Positions 32,788 through 42,157 of a stretch of DNA of 64,000 nucleotides are shown in pieces; positions within the stretch are counted from its first letter, which is position 1; every line of letters starts with the position of its first letter. The position numbers were made by a program, and so were the translations under genes. This DNA is from Medicago truncatula (lineage: Eukaryota > Streptophyta > Magnoliopsida > Fabales > Fabaceae): positions 23,615,255-23,679,254 of the forward strand of contig NC_053048.1 in assembly GCF_003473485.1 (NCBI RefSeq). Reading direction: 5' to 3'. Under the pieces are notes generated by a model. The model saw only the letters and a program-made list of their open reading frames with translations. It did no database searches and was not told where the DNA came from.

Positions 32788-33389
32788 AGTTGTTGGAGTT
32801 TGTGCGAGCTGATTAAGAATTATAGATGACAAGTGCAAAGGAATTATAGAGGAGCAAGTTTTGAGTGAAGTGTTTTTTAGCAATGAAGTGGTGATGAAGT
32901 AAAGATGAGAATTGGTAACTATATATATAAGGTTGATAGGAAGACTTTAAAGACCGTCAAGTCAACTAGTCAATTGAAAAAATGTTTGTTTTTCTTCAAA
33001 AGTATTAGTAACCGTGTGAATGTTAGTTTGAATCCTTCACAACGTACAAAAGAGTGAATCGGTCAAATAATAGTAAAAGTTTTGCAATCATTGAAGTTGT
33101 TTAATTACTTTTTGCTTCGTGGCTGCATCTCATAGTATCATAAACAAATGAAACACACGCTTTGAGTTAGAGATCCTATTTTGTTTGTTAGGTGGGAAAT
33201 AGTAAAATACAATAAATTGGTTGGATAGAAAATAGAAAAATAAAAAACAAGCTTCGTTGAGAGCTTTCATGTAAGATTTCATTGTGCATTAGCAGCTTAC
33301 CATGATTAACATAAATAAATGATACTATGAGATGACTAAATTGTATAGATTTGATTAGAAACTAGTTAAAAACCCGTGAGCTTGGGTTC
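32788..33389. other. 5' flank of HMA copy 2
   Basis: Promoter and distal flank shared almost base for base with copies 4 and 5 (for example CAAGCTTCGTTGAGAGCTTT near 33250). No gene. Confidence 0.5.
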
Positions 33390-33664
33390 AGGGCCGGCCT
33401 TAAGATTTTTGGTGCCCTGGACGAAACTATAAATTGTACCCTTTTAATTATTTAAATATTTTTATTGCATTTTTTGTTGCAAAATATTCATTTATAATCA
33501 AAGTTATCTAAAAATATTTTTTCAATTGAATTAATCAAAGCGAATTAAAGATATATATATATATATATATTACTAACTACTAAATAAAAATAATAATTTT
33601 GGTGCCCTAAAAAAGTGGTGCCCTGGAATTCCGCCCCTCAAGCCTTCCCTCAGGGCCACCCCTG
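33390..33664. mobile_element. hAT-type MITE with 8-bp target duplication (275 bp)
   Basis: CAGGGCCGGCC at the left and GGGCCACCCCTG at the right, flanked by CTTGGGTT (33382-33389) and CTTGGGTC (33665-33672). It carries GGTGCCCTGG words near both ends and a (TA)n run at 33551-33572. Truncated copies of the same insertion lie at 52271 and 56631, so it predates the duplications. Confidence 0.8.
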
Positions 33665-33672
33665 CTTGGGTC

Positions 33673-35582
33673 GAATATTGTATTTTTGAAAATCTTTGTT
33701 ATAAAGGAGAAATGAGCAAATTAAGGGAAATAACTGCACCTCTCTAAGAAATTGTTGTCCTTCATAAATGTGAAAATCAAGCAAGCATATTGCACAAATT
33801 TCAGCTATATGTACCATTCTAAAATATTTACCAAAGCATTATAAAGCTTTGTTGTAGGAAAAGAACATGTTCTATTTTGTTCAAGAGATTAGGAAAACAA
33901 CATTATAATTAACATGATACTAATTGGAACCAATGAAGCAACCATGCAGATTAATGTTACATAATAATTAGGTTTATAAAAGAGTCTGTCAGTGTCATAG
34001 ACTAACCAAAAAGTGATTTTTACCAATATTTACATAAGACAAAATGAACAAAACAAATGACATCTCAAGGTCAAGATAGTTTAGGATTACAATCCAAGCG
34101 ATACGCCAAAATAGTAGAAGGTCAAATAGTTCAGCAGTAAAGGTCTACTTTGGAACAACTCGAACGTGCAAGTTCTTCGGTGATTTTTTTAGTGAACCAC
34201 TGTCCACCCAAGTATTTTTCATAGCTTGCTCTTTCGGCGGTAATGCTGCGACACTTATATTTTCTTTATGTCTGGTCATCAATTAGGTTGATTGTTTTGC
34301 GCTTTCCTTTCAGATTTTTTCTTCACACCTCGTTTTCAAAATGCTAAAAAGGGAAATGACTGCAATATTAGTCTAATGCACATTAACATGGATAAAATGT
34401 CTGCGAATATAGTTATATATAATTTATAAAATGAAGGTAACGTAACTGATTTTAAGCTAAAGAAAATGTACCATGACTTGTAATTTATCCTCAGCTTCCT
34501 ATAAAGTCCATATAAATCCATGCATGTGGATTATATGTACCCCGTTGACCAATTAACATTGTTGAAACAAATGGAAATTAAGCATCACTCCCGCATGTAC
34601 ATCTATAGCTAGCACCATTTGACTTTGATGCCTTCGGATATTTGGTGCAGCTATCATAATGTCACCCAAACTGGTTAGGATTGAATTCAGTTGTTTTCCC
34701 AAGAGTGATGCGGTATGTATCCTAACACAAATTATGAAGAAACCCGACGATTTCTTAAAAAAAAATGTATATCTATAATAACCTTATAATCGGAGAAAAC
34801 ACATAAATAAATTAAAGCACATAACTATACCATATAAAACGTCAGTTTTGAATTTCCATCTTGAATTTCCTTAAATGACATCGGCACCTTTGTACCAGAA
34901 CCAAAAACAACCTTAAAGGGATGGTCAACGGGCTTAAATGCAATGTCTTTTTTTTTTTTTTTTGAAGGAAAATGCAATGTCATTATTACACACATGATAA
35001 TTATACAAAGTATAATAAGTCATAAAGGAAATTACAACAAATCTTAACTAACTCCTCTAACCTTTGCATCATAAATAATGAGCTCCATATGTTGATTCTC
35101 ATTACAACCAGTCACAATCCAAGATCAAGCACTCTAAATCCTATTTTCCAAATGTCCAAATCCTTTTTGAGATTTTTAATGTAGTCATAATCCCTTAACA
35201 TTGAAAGCGCTATATAGAAATACAACAATACATCAGTTAATTTTATTCCCTTTGTTCATTCTGATATCGAAAGAAGCTAACATATTTCAGTGTGATTAAT
35301 TTTTGTATATCAAATCAACCTGATCATAAATGCACAAATTTCTGTATCATCAACTTTCTGGACCTCAATGATATGACCAAAATAAATTTACACAAATCAA
35401 CTTTCGTACGGCTCAATGATATAAGAAAGAATAAACCAAATATGAAAATTGTTACAGCTTTAGGAATACTCACAAAATCAAACAACAAATCAAGGTTCTT
35501 TATCATCAACTTGGAAATTTAACGTCACGTGTTAAAATATTAGTTGTATTAAATCTTTAACACCACCCACAATTGAATCACG
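33673..35582. other. Unassigned region between hAT MITE and tandem repeats
   Basis: AT-rich. The minus strand between about 34140 and 34930 has short exon-like stretches (for example QWFTKKITEELA near 34180 and HPFKVVFGSGTKVP near 34900) without a joined model. They may be remains of a DNA-binding-protein gene, but I could not identify it. Poly-T at 34949-34964. No intact gene seen. Confidence 0.35.
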
Positions 35583-35960
35583 AAAATAATGACATCAATC
35601 ATGATATACCAATATAATAACCCACATGCATCAATTTTTTTTAACTATAGTACCAGAAGCTAAAGTAACAATTGCGTAAAAACCTTACCATGAGTTAAAA
35701 TTCAATCATCATGACCTCTACTATAACCCACATGCATGCATTTATTTAGACCATGGAAAAAATGCATCAAATGCAAAAACATGATCGTCAAAAGCTAAAA
35801 TAACAACTGTGTCACAACTCTACCATCACCTAAAATTTAATAATCATGACATCTACTATAATCCACATGCATGCATTTATCTAGATTATGAAAAAAATGC
35901 ATCAAATGCAAAAACAGGATCGCAACGACAAACATGACAATCTGAACTAAAAAAAAAAAA
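35583..35960. repeat. Tandem repeat, about 137-bp period, 2-3 copies
   Basis: Blocks opening AATTCAATCATCATGACCTC (35699) and AATTTAATAATCATGACATC (35836), each with CCACATGCATGCATTTAT and ATGCATCAAATGCAAAAAC. A worn first copy lies at about 35583. Non-coding. Confidence 0.75.
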
Positions 35961-36087
35961 AAAAATCATTTTTCTTGAAAACAAACCCAAAATGAAGAAC
36001 AAAACACCTGAGATCAAAGGAGGATTTTTCTACATCCATGCATAATAACAATCTCTGGTACATAATCCACTAACAATCATGTCTAAC

Positions 36088-36155
36088 TGTTATGTGGATT
36101 ATGATGATGTAATACTTACCTCCAGTGGATCTGTGATGGACCGCCTACCTGTCTG
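36088..36155 (+). mobile_element. Short LTR-like fragment
   Basis: GGATTATGATGATGTAATAC through GCCTACCTGTCTGTATG resembles the Tekay LTR at 12523-12578 (TGGATTATGATAATGTAATG, CCTACTTGCCTGTATG). It lies directly before a coding-like exon on the same strand. Confidence 0.45.
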
Positions 36156-36188
36156 TATGAGGCGTGAAGCTCGCCTAACACCTATGAC

Positions 36189-36368
36189 ATGGTTAGTGCC
36201 GTTGTTGCCTACGCTGATGCGCAGATAGGACAGGAGGAGGTCATGAGTCCTCAGCAGTGGTTTCAGGTCATGACCCATGTTAGGGAGCAGATCGCGGCGA
36301 TCTTGACTAGGAAGCGAGGCCAAAGGCCGAGGAGGAGGCACCAGCAGCATCAACAGGACCAGGAGTAG
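36189..36368 (+). pseudogene. Possible C-terminal exon of a Mutator-like transposase gene
   Basis: A 59-codon frame from ATG 36189 (VSAVVAYADAQIGQEEVM) to TAG 36366. It ends in a basic, Gln-rich tail (RKRGQRPRRRHQQHQQ). It has higher GC content than its surroundings, is on the same strand as the transposase fragment at 27512, and lies ~270 bp before the inverted MULE terminus. An upstream frame (MRREARLTP) appears one base out of register. No conserved domain recognised; assignment is by position. Confidence 0.35.
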
Positions 36369-36639
36369 TAGTATTTTATGTTTAGGATAGATTTTTAGGA
36401 CTTGGTGTATATTTTCATGACATTTTGTTCGTTCTGTTGTATTTTAATGACATTTGTTACTTTGTTTGTATTTCAATGACCTTTTTATATGACAATTGTT
36501 CGTTTCCGTATCATATTTTTAATTTCAATTATGTTGGTAATTTTCTTTGATTGACTTTATGATTTGGCATTGAAACAATGTGTAAAAACACATGTAACAG
36601 GTTCTGCCTCAAGAGGTTCTGCCATTTATTGGCTTTAGG

Positions 36640-36775
36640 ACGACACAGCAGTTAACTATCGAGGAAAAATTAAACCGGCGGCAGTAAACTACCGAGGTTA
36701 TCCTCGGCAGTTAACTGCAACCATATTTTTAATTCCTCGGCAGTTAACTGCCGAAGGGGCAAAAACGTATTTTAC
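36640..36775. mobile_element. Right end of a Mutator-like element
   Basis: Repeated CGGCAGTTAACTGC and CGGCGGCAGTAAACTACCG words, closing CCGAAGGGGCAAAAACGTAT, the inverted match of the left end at 27325. The 9-bp flanks of the two ends do not match, so they may come from different insertions. Confidence 0.55.
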
Positions 36776-37366
36776 TCGTGTTTCTCAGCCTAACCAAATG
36801 TGTCAACAACAATTCTCTATTATGTTTAAGTGTGAGTGGTTTGTCAAAAATCTGTTAAAAACAAGGGAAAGGTTAACTTATGCCCTTTGTGCATAAGTTA
36901 AGAAGTCAAATGTAGAAAGTTTTTCTTGAAACTTGTGCATTCAATATCTTAAATGTTTCAAAAGTTATACTTTCAATATAATTTTTTTTTAATTTCAATT
37001 TTAAACTCCTTAACTTGTGCCCTAAGGGCATAAGTTAACATGACCCAAAAAAATAATGGGATAAATGCTGATTGTATAAGGGTGTGACTCATATATCTTA
37101 TGTCTTCAAGTTTTGTGTAAAGATACCATGTCTCTCCATCTCTCTTTTAGTGGTGGGTAGTTTAATTTTTGAAAACCACATTGTAAATTATAACTATCTG
37201 ATTCATGTTTGCATTCAAGAAAACTATCATGATTTGAAAGATTTTAGAATCTATTATTTTCACATAATAAATACATTTAAAGATCTTACCTTCATTCAGG
37301 GTGATCGATAGTAAGTAGAAATAACAATCCTCCAAATCTCAATCTGTGCCTTTCCCATTCGTTTTT
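36776..37366. other. Duplicated unit sequence (also 52501-53091 and 56813-57401)
   Basis: Conserved among the three units: GGTTAACTTATGCCCTTTGTGC, a poly-T stretch and AACAATCCTCCAAATCTC at the right. Short plus-strand frames with ISLLVVG are shared, but context and length suggest non-coding DNA. It ends with the target site TTCGTTTTT (37358-37366). Confidence 0.5.
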
Positions 37367-38101
37367 GAAAATTGCTTTTCTGACATAGAATACTTTCTAT
37401 TGACACAAGTAAATGACGCTTTTACTCCCAACGGCGGTTAACTGCCGTTAGGCAATGCACTGGCAGCTAACAACCGCTGGCCTTCCAGCGGCAGTTAACT
37501 GTCATTGTGTTCGTGAAATATCCAAGTTAGTAGCCAGACACTCACTCACGCCATCATTTTCACCATCTTTCTCTCAAATTTTCACTCACTCTCTCTAAAA
37601 AAATTCTACCAAATCATCCAAAATTTCTTCCACTAAATCACAAGTAAGTTATCACTTATGCTATTGTCATACATTTTAGTTAGTATATGTGTTTATATGT
37701 TTATAATTTTAGTTGTTGTTTAATTATTAAATTTTGAACTTTTGTTTATAATATAGTTATGTTGTAGATCTGAAATGTTATTAACATATCTTATGAATAT
37801 CTGTTATAATGAAGTTATATTGCTTGAATTTATATTTTTTTTCGAATTTTATAAATTTTTTAGGGTTTGAATATTTTTTTATAATATAGTTATGTTGTAG
37901 ATCTGAAATGCTATTAACATATATTATGAATACATGTTATAATAAAGTTATATTGCATAAATTTATATTTTATTTTTGAATTTTATAAAAATTTTAGGGT
38001 TTGTTTAGGATTTTTAGAGTTTATGTCAAATTTTCACTACAAGTGTTTGAATGAGTTTTTCATTGATTAGTTTTAATTTCTAATTGTGTAGATTTGAAAC
38101 A

Positions 38102-38311
38102 ATGGCCGGGTGGATCGACGTTCATGCACAATTCAACGGCGGAGAACCTCAGAGGTTGAAGGTTTGATGCCTTGGTGTAACGTTAAGAGGTCTCAAGGAT
38201 GAACTGACTGAATTCTACCAAGGAGTCAACACCGGAGACACAAGGAGGGTGGAACACGTTCGGTATAAACGTCCAACGCTCGACAATTGTCTTACCTCTG
38301 AAATGGGGTAA
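38102..38311 (+). pseudogene. Broken N-terminal ORF of the Mutator-like element
   Basis: ATG 38102 (MAGWIDVHAQFNGGEPQRLK) meets TGA at 38165-38167 after 21 codons. The same frame continues (GVTLRGLKDELTEFYQGV) to TAA at 38309-38311, so the first stop is probably a nonsense mutation. The type resembles the N-terminus of plant MULE proteins; no catalytic region follows because the inverted-repeat array takes over at about 38284. Confidence 0.55.
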
Positions 38312-38793
38312 TTCAAACTTGTCAAACGACCATGACTCAAGCATTTCGCCCATTTCGTTTAGATGAAGGTATTAAGTGTCAAGGAATGAACCTCATTTCG
38401 GTGGCACTTGAATACCATCATCTAAAGCAAGCCTAACAAAAATTTATTCTTTTCAAAGGAAAAACATGAATGCGAGGCAAAATGCTTGAGTCCTGTTGTT
38501 TGGCAAGTTTGAATTTACCCCATTCAAAGGCAAGACAATTGTTGGAGTTGGAATGCACATTCCAACTGCAACAATTGTCTTACTCTGGATGGGGCAATTC
38601 AAACTTGTTAATCGGCAGGACTCCAGAATTCGATAAGCGTCTTGAACGCTGGTATTCAAGTGTCAAGGAATGCACCTCATTCTTTTGACACTTGAATACC
38701 AGCGTTCAAGATGATAATCGAATACTAGAGTCCTGCTGGTTAGCAAGTTTGAATTTGCCCCATTCAGAGACAAGACAATTGTTGTAGTTGGAA
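38284..38793. repeat. Four alternately inverted copies of a ~120-bp unit (two tandem long hairpins)
   Basis: Hairpin 1 is 38284-38541 and hairpin 2 is about 38560-38793. Each pairs CAATTGTCTTAC...GGGG(T/C)AATTCAAACTTG on the left with CAAGTTTGAATTT(A/G)CCCC...AAGACAATTG on the right. Inner pairing includes GGTATTCAAGTGTCAAGG with CACTTGAATACC. The inner arms of the two hairpins also pair with each other around 38541-38575 (TTGGAATGCACATTCCAA). It lies inside the MULE on the transcribed side. No coding potential; it would give long double-stranded RNA if read through. Confidence 0.8.
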
Positions 38794-39114
38794 GGTACAT
38801 TATGGAATGTAATGTAATGTAATGCAATGTAATAACATATATTTTGTTTTGAATGGAACAATAATTATCTTATTTATTCACTTTTCAAATTTATTTATTC
38901 TTTACGCAATTTTAATTAGTTGAATTCACGTTAGATTTAATTTGTTTTTATTCGAATACGAAATTATTCAAAACGCAACTTTAATCGAAATTATTCAAAA
39001 CGCGATTTTAATTGAAATTATTTAAAACGAAAATTTATTCAAAGTACCAATATGTCAAGCAAAATGTACCATAAAAAAAGATCCAAAACAATTAGATATT
39101 ACAAAACATTACAT

Positions 39115-39375
39115 TCAATCATCTTCCTCATCACACAAGTCAATTGGGTTGTCCTCGACAGTCCCTAGGGCACCTGCTTTTGGCTGAGGACCAAAATAGC
39201 ATGTCCTCCCGCTCCTCCTCAACCTCGAATGATTATACACCAGCACCTTCGAATCCTTCTTTTTGAAAGATCCATCACATGTGATTCCGTGCCATGTCAT
39301 CGGCGATTTTTCTTTCTTCTTGTTTTCACCCTCCTTCTTCTTGTTCAACTCAACGTTTCCCTGATTTTGAGACAT
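39115..39375 (-). CDS. Small hypothetical ORF within the Mutator-like element (86 aa)
   Basis: Minus-strand frame from ATG 39375 (MSQNQGNVELNKKK) with a Lys/Glu-rich first third, a middle segment WHGITCDGSFKKKDSKVLVY and an acidic tail (DEEDD). An alternative start lies 17 codons upstream. I do not recognise the family. Opposite in orientation to the N-terminal ORF and near the right TIR, a place where second ORFs of MULEs occur; whether it is translated is unknown. Confidence 0.4.
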   Translation of the reverse strand: MSQNQGNVELNKKKEGENKKKEKSPMTWHGITCDGSFKKKDSKVLVYNHSRLRRSGRTCYFGPQPKAGALGTVEDNPIDLCDEEDD

Positions 39376-40019
39376 ATCTACATAAACAAATCGGCGATCA
39401 AAACCTACATCATGTCGTAACAATTCTACAATAATTCATCAAAACCTAAACTAATTCTAAAAATTATACCGTAACAAATCGTAACAATTCTATCACAAAT
39501 TCATAACAACAAAATTTCATAACAAACCTAAACTAATCGCAACGATTATACAACAATTCTACCATAATTTCATAACAATTCTACAATTCTAACAATCTAA
39601 ACAATTCTAACCTAAACCTAACAATTCAAACAACCTAAACTATCATAACATCATAAAATTAATAAACCTCTATAATCGCAATTTAACCAAAAAAAACTAT
39701 CAAATCAATCACAAAATAGCAACGCAATTGGATTCGAAAAACTTAATTAATTTTGTGCTTGAAATTGGCTTGGAATGGCTTATGGTTTGTGAAATTCGCA
39801 CCTATTGAAGCAAAAAACGTAACAATTGAGTTTTGGAAACTCCTATGCTGTTTTGTTCATATCACGAACACAACGGCAGTTAACTGCCGCTGGCTTCCAG
39901 CGGTTGTTAACTGTCGGCGCATTGCCTAACGGCAGTTAACTGCCGCTGGGGGTAAAAGTGTCATTTACTTGTGTCAATAGAAAGTATTCATTGTCGAAAA
40001 AGCAATTTTCTTCGTTCTT

Positions 40020-40335
40020 TCTCAACCCATTTTTATGGTTATTATTTCGAACTAGCAGAAAGCCCATTGCAAACGAACCAATAAAGCCAAGGTCCATGCT
40101 ATTCAAAAAGAAGCACCGTGAAGGTGCACATGAAGCCTTGTGGCCCTTGCCGCACAGTAGCGCGCCATGATCATATCCTAGAGTCATAGTCATCTCTAAC
40201 GGCGTTCAGGATTTATGTCGCGTAATACATAGTTAGTTATCGAACTCCTTGGCTATATAAGCGTTACTCAACGTCACACTCAAGTTACACTTTCATTTAC
40301 CCAATTAGCTACTAGTTACTATATTAGTCAACTTA
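40020..40335 (+). promoter_or_regulatory. Duplicated promoter-like segment with TATA box
   Basis: Shared with 53092-53402. TATATAA at 40254-40260 (53327-53333 in the other copy) sits in CTTGGCTATATAAGCGTT, followed by a leader-like ACACTCAAGTTACACTTTCA. No ORF follows, because a TIR element begins at 40336. On the opposite strand both copies hold a frame with LGYDHGALLCGKGHKASCAP, unrecognised. It may be a promoter severed from its gene. Confidence 0.4.
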
Positions 40336-41023
40336 GGCTATGAATGTGTGACATGTGGCAAAAAAAAGATCTGAAGGTTGAAATTTATAATAAAAAACAA
40401 ATTTATGCTCTCCTCTTTTACGTGTTCCTTCCTGCCCTCTCGTTTCATGACCGCCGCCACCAATCGATGTCGTTTCCTTATCCTTTCATCGTGTCTCTCC
40501 TCTCACTATGGTCTCCGCGCAACCGGCGTATACCTCCATTTCAAGATTTGTTTCCCCGTTTCCTTCAATCTGTCCTTTTTGGCTGAAACATATTTCGTTG
40601 GATGATTATCTCCTTAAATAATCCAACTGTCAACACAAAAACCATCAAAGAAACCAAATCATAATTGAAACAAGAAATAATTGTAGTTTTGAGAAGGCTG
40701 CAAAACCAAGTTGAAAATCAATAACATCAGCAGCAATGTTTGTAACGACGGCAACATGACGACGATGAGAGGAAGTGGGGAGATGTTGTTAATAAGGCAA
40801 TCAGCGGTGATGAACGGCAGCGGGTGGAGGTTTATGGCAATGAGAGGAAGGGGACCCGAAGGACACCTTTTGTTTTGTTACTTTTTTTTATTAAATAAAT
40901 ATTTGTTTTTTATTATAAATCTCAATTCTAAGATTTTTTTTTGCCACATGTCACACATCCATAACTATGCTCCATTTACCTAATGCTCTATTTAGTCCAT
41001 TTAAATTATGGATGTGTGACATG
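40336..41023. mobile_element. TIR element with outer half-palindrome, copy 2
   Basis: The left TIR (GGCTATGAATGTGTGACATG, then GGCAAAAAAAAGATCT) pairs over ~65 bp with 40900-40965. A further inverted half (ATTATGGATGTGTGACATG) closes at 41023. The uninterrupted flank is seen at 24800-24840. The interior holds unrecognised short frames (MKINNISSN type). Superfamily not assigned because no clear target duplication is visible. Confidence 0.65.
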
Positions 41024-41642
41024 TATGACACAATTAGATACATGCTTTATATTTTTCAAATGATTTTTTTTTTAAAAATTCCTGTGTTAAAATTAATTAA
41101 TGATATTGTAAATGGTTTATCATTTATGTTGAGTATAACTTATATATAGAGACAAGCGAGGCAAAGGGCGAGAAAATTGGGTGTTAAACAATGTGGAGTT
41201 TGATTGTAATGTGATAGTCAATGTGCCATTTATTTGGCAAACATTGAGGTGTATGGATACCCAAACCAAACATATTGATGTGAGGTATCACACATTAGAG
41301 ATTTACTTACACCTTGATAGATATTACATGAAAAAGTTCATACTTTAGAAAATATAGTTGATGTATTGACCAAGTTACTCATTAGTAACAAATTGAAGCA
41401 CCGCTTGGACTTACATGTTTCAAACACTACATATATTTTATCTTATTAATATATTTATGATGTTTCTTGTAATAAGAAATGGTTGGTGGTGACGCTTAAT
41501 TTCTTAGTGATCTGTTTGCATGATTTGGAAGGAAGACAAGCATAATCCAATTCTAGGTCATATAAAGTAAAAATAAAATTCAAGGAAAACACAAGATGTA
41601 TTTTATCAAACTCAATAAAAGATTCTTTTCTTATTATGCACA
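41024..41642. other. 3' flank of HMA copy 3
   Basis: Same flank as copies 2, 4 and 5, containing the intact site AATTAATGATATTGTAAATG at about 41095-41114, which is interrupted in copies 4 and 5. No gene. Confidence 0.5.
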
Positions 41643-41893
41643 TCAAACGTAGTAGTAATTTTGAAAATATTGTGGTGGGGTCATCTGATAATAAAATGGA
41701 TAGGTTCCAAAGTGTTGAAGTGGAATAACTTCATTTGTATTTGTTGAATCCTTCTTCTCATCTTTTAGAGGTCCAATCGATACTATTTCAGTTTGACACA
41801 ACTTTCTTAGCTTGCACACTACCTTTACTGGATCAATATCCCCAGATACTATCAATTTCTTCTCTTTCGAGTCTATTGATAATGATTCAACCC
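41643..41893 (-). pseudogene. HMA-domain gene copy 3, last exon only
   Basis: Exon 3 is intact (GVESLSIDSKEKKLTI, DIDPVKVVCKLRKLCQTEIV, ending NYYYV) with its acceptor at 41894-41897 and ~260 bp of the following intron (to 42157). There homology stops abruptly after TCTTCAAAAATTAAA. Exons 1 and 2 and the promoter are missing, so no HMA protein can be made. The exon has hardly diverged from copy 4, so the truncation is recent. Confidence 0.85.
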
Positions 41894-42157
41894 CTGCAAA
41901 ATAATAAGAAAAAAATGAATCATTTGTGTTAGATGGTTTGTCTTTTTATTTACACAAAGGTCAAATTAAATTAGTTTCATTCTTAAATGACGAATTTCAA
42001 ATACTATCTGAAATAGTTGTAAAATAACTGTGATTGTCATCGTTATTAATAATAATTTTGCCTTATTTAAGTTTTTTTTAATAAAGTTAGATTGTGTTAG
42101 AAATGGACCTTATCAAATTAATGTAACTTAGAGTCATATTATATCTTCAAAAATTAA

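Larger units (their letters stand above)
37367..40010 (+). mobile_element. Mutator-like element with 9-bp target duplication (2.64 kb)
   Basis: Long TIRs: GAAAATTGC...ACATAGAATACTTTCTATTG at the left and its inverse at the right, carrying CGGCAGTTAACTGCCG palindromes. Flanks are TTCGTTTTT (37358-37366) and TTCGTTCTT (40011-40019), a 9-bp duplication with one difference. The paralogous unit at 53083-53091 has one TTCGTTCTT and no element. A predicted 5' UTR intron runs 37644-38091 (CAA/GTAAGT donor, GTGTAG acceptor). Inside are a broken N-terminal ORF, an inverted-repeat array and a minus-strand ORF; no catalytic domain is present. A second copy is cut at 58153. Confidence 0.85.

Noticed and set aside
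34140..34930. Exon-like stretches of a possible DNA-binding-protein gene on the minus strand
   Set aside because: No splice-consistent model and no secure domain; left as a note in the region description.
37072..37311. Plus-strand frame with ISLLVVG repeated at 52798 and 57125
   Set aside because: Start and end differ between copies and codon pattern is poor; treated as duplicated non-coding DNA.
38284..38793. MIRNA gene interpretation of the hairpins
   Set aside because: The arms are far longer and more evenly paired than a typical plant miRNA precursor and come as a tandem pair; an inverted-repeat array is the safer call.
41455..41646. Short minus-strand frame conserved in four HMA units (ends LLQETS)
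   Set aside because: Lies in the 3' flank, is conserved only because the units are recent duplicates, and has no family match by eye.
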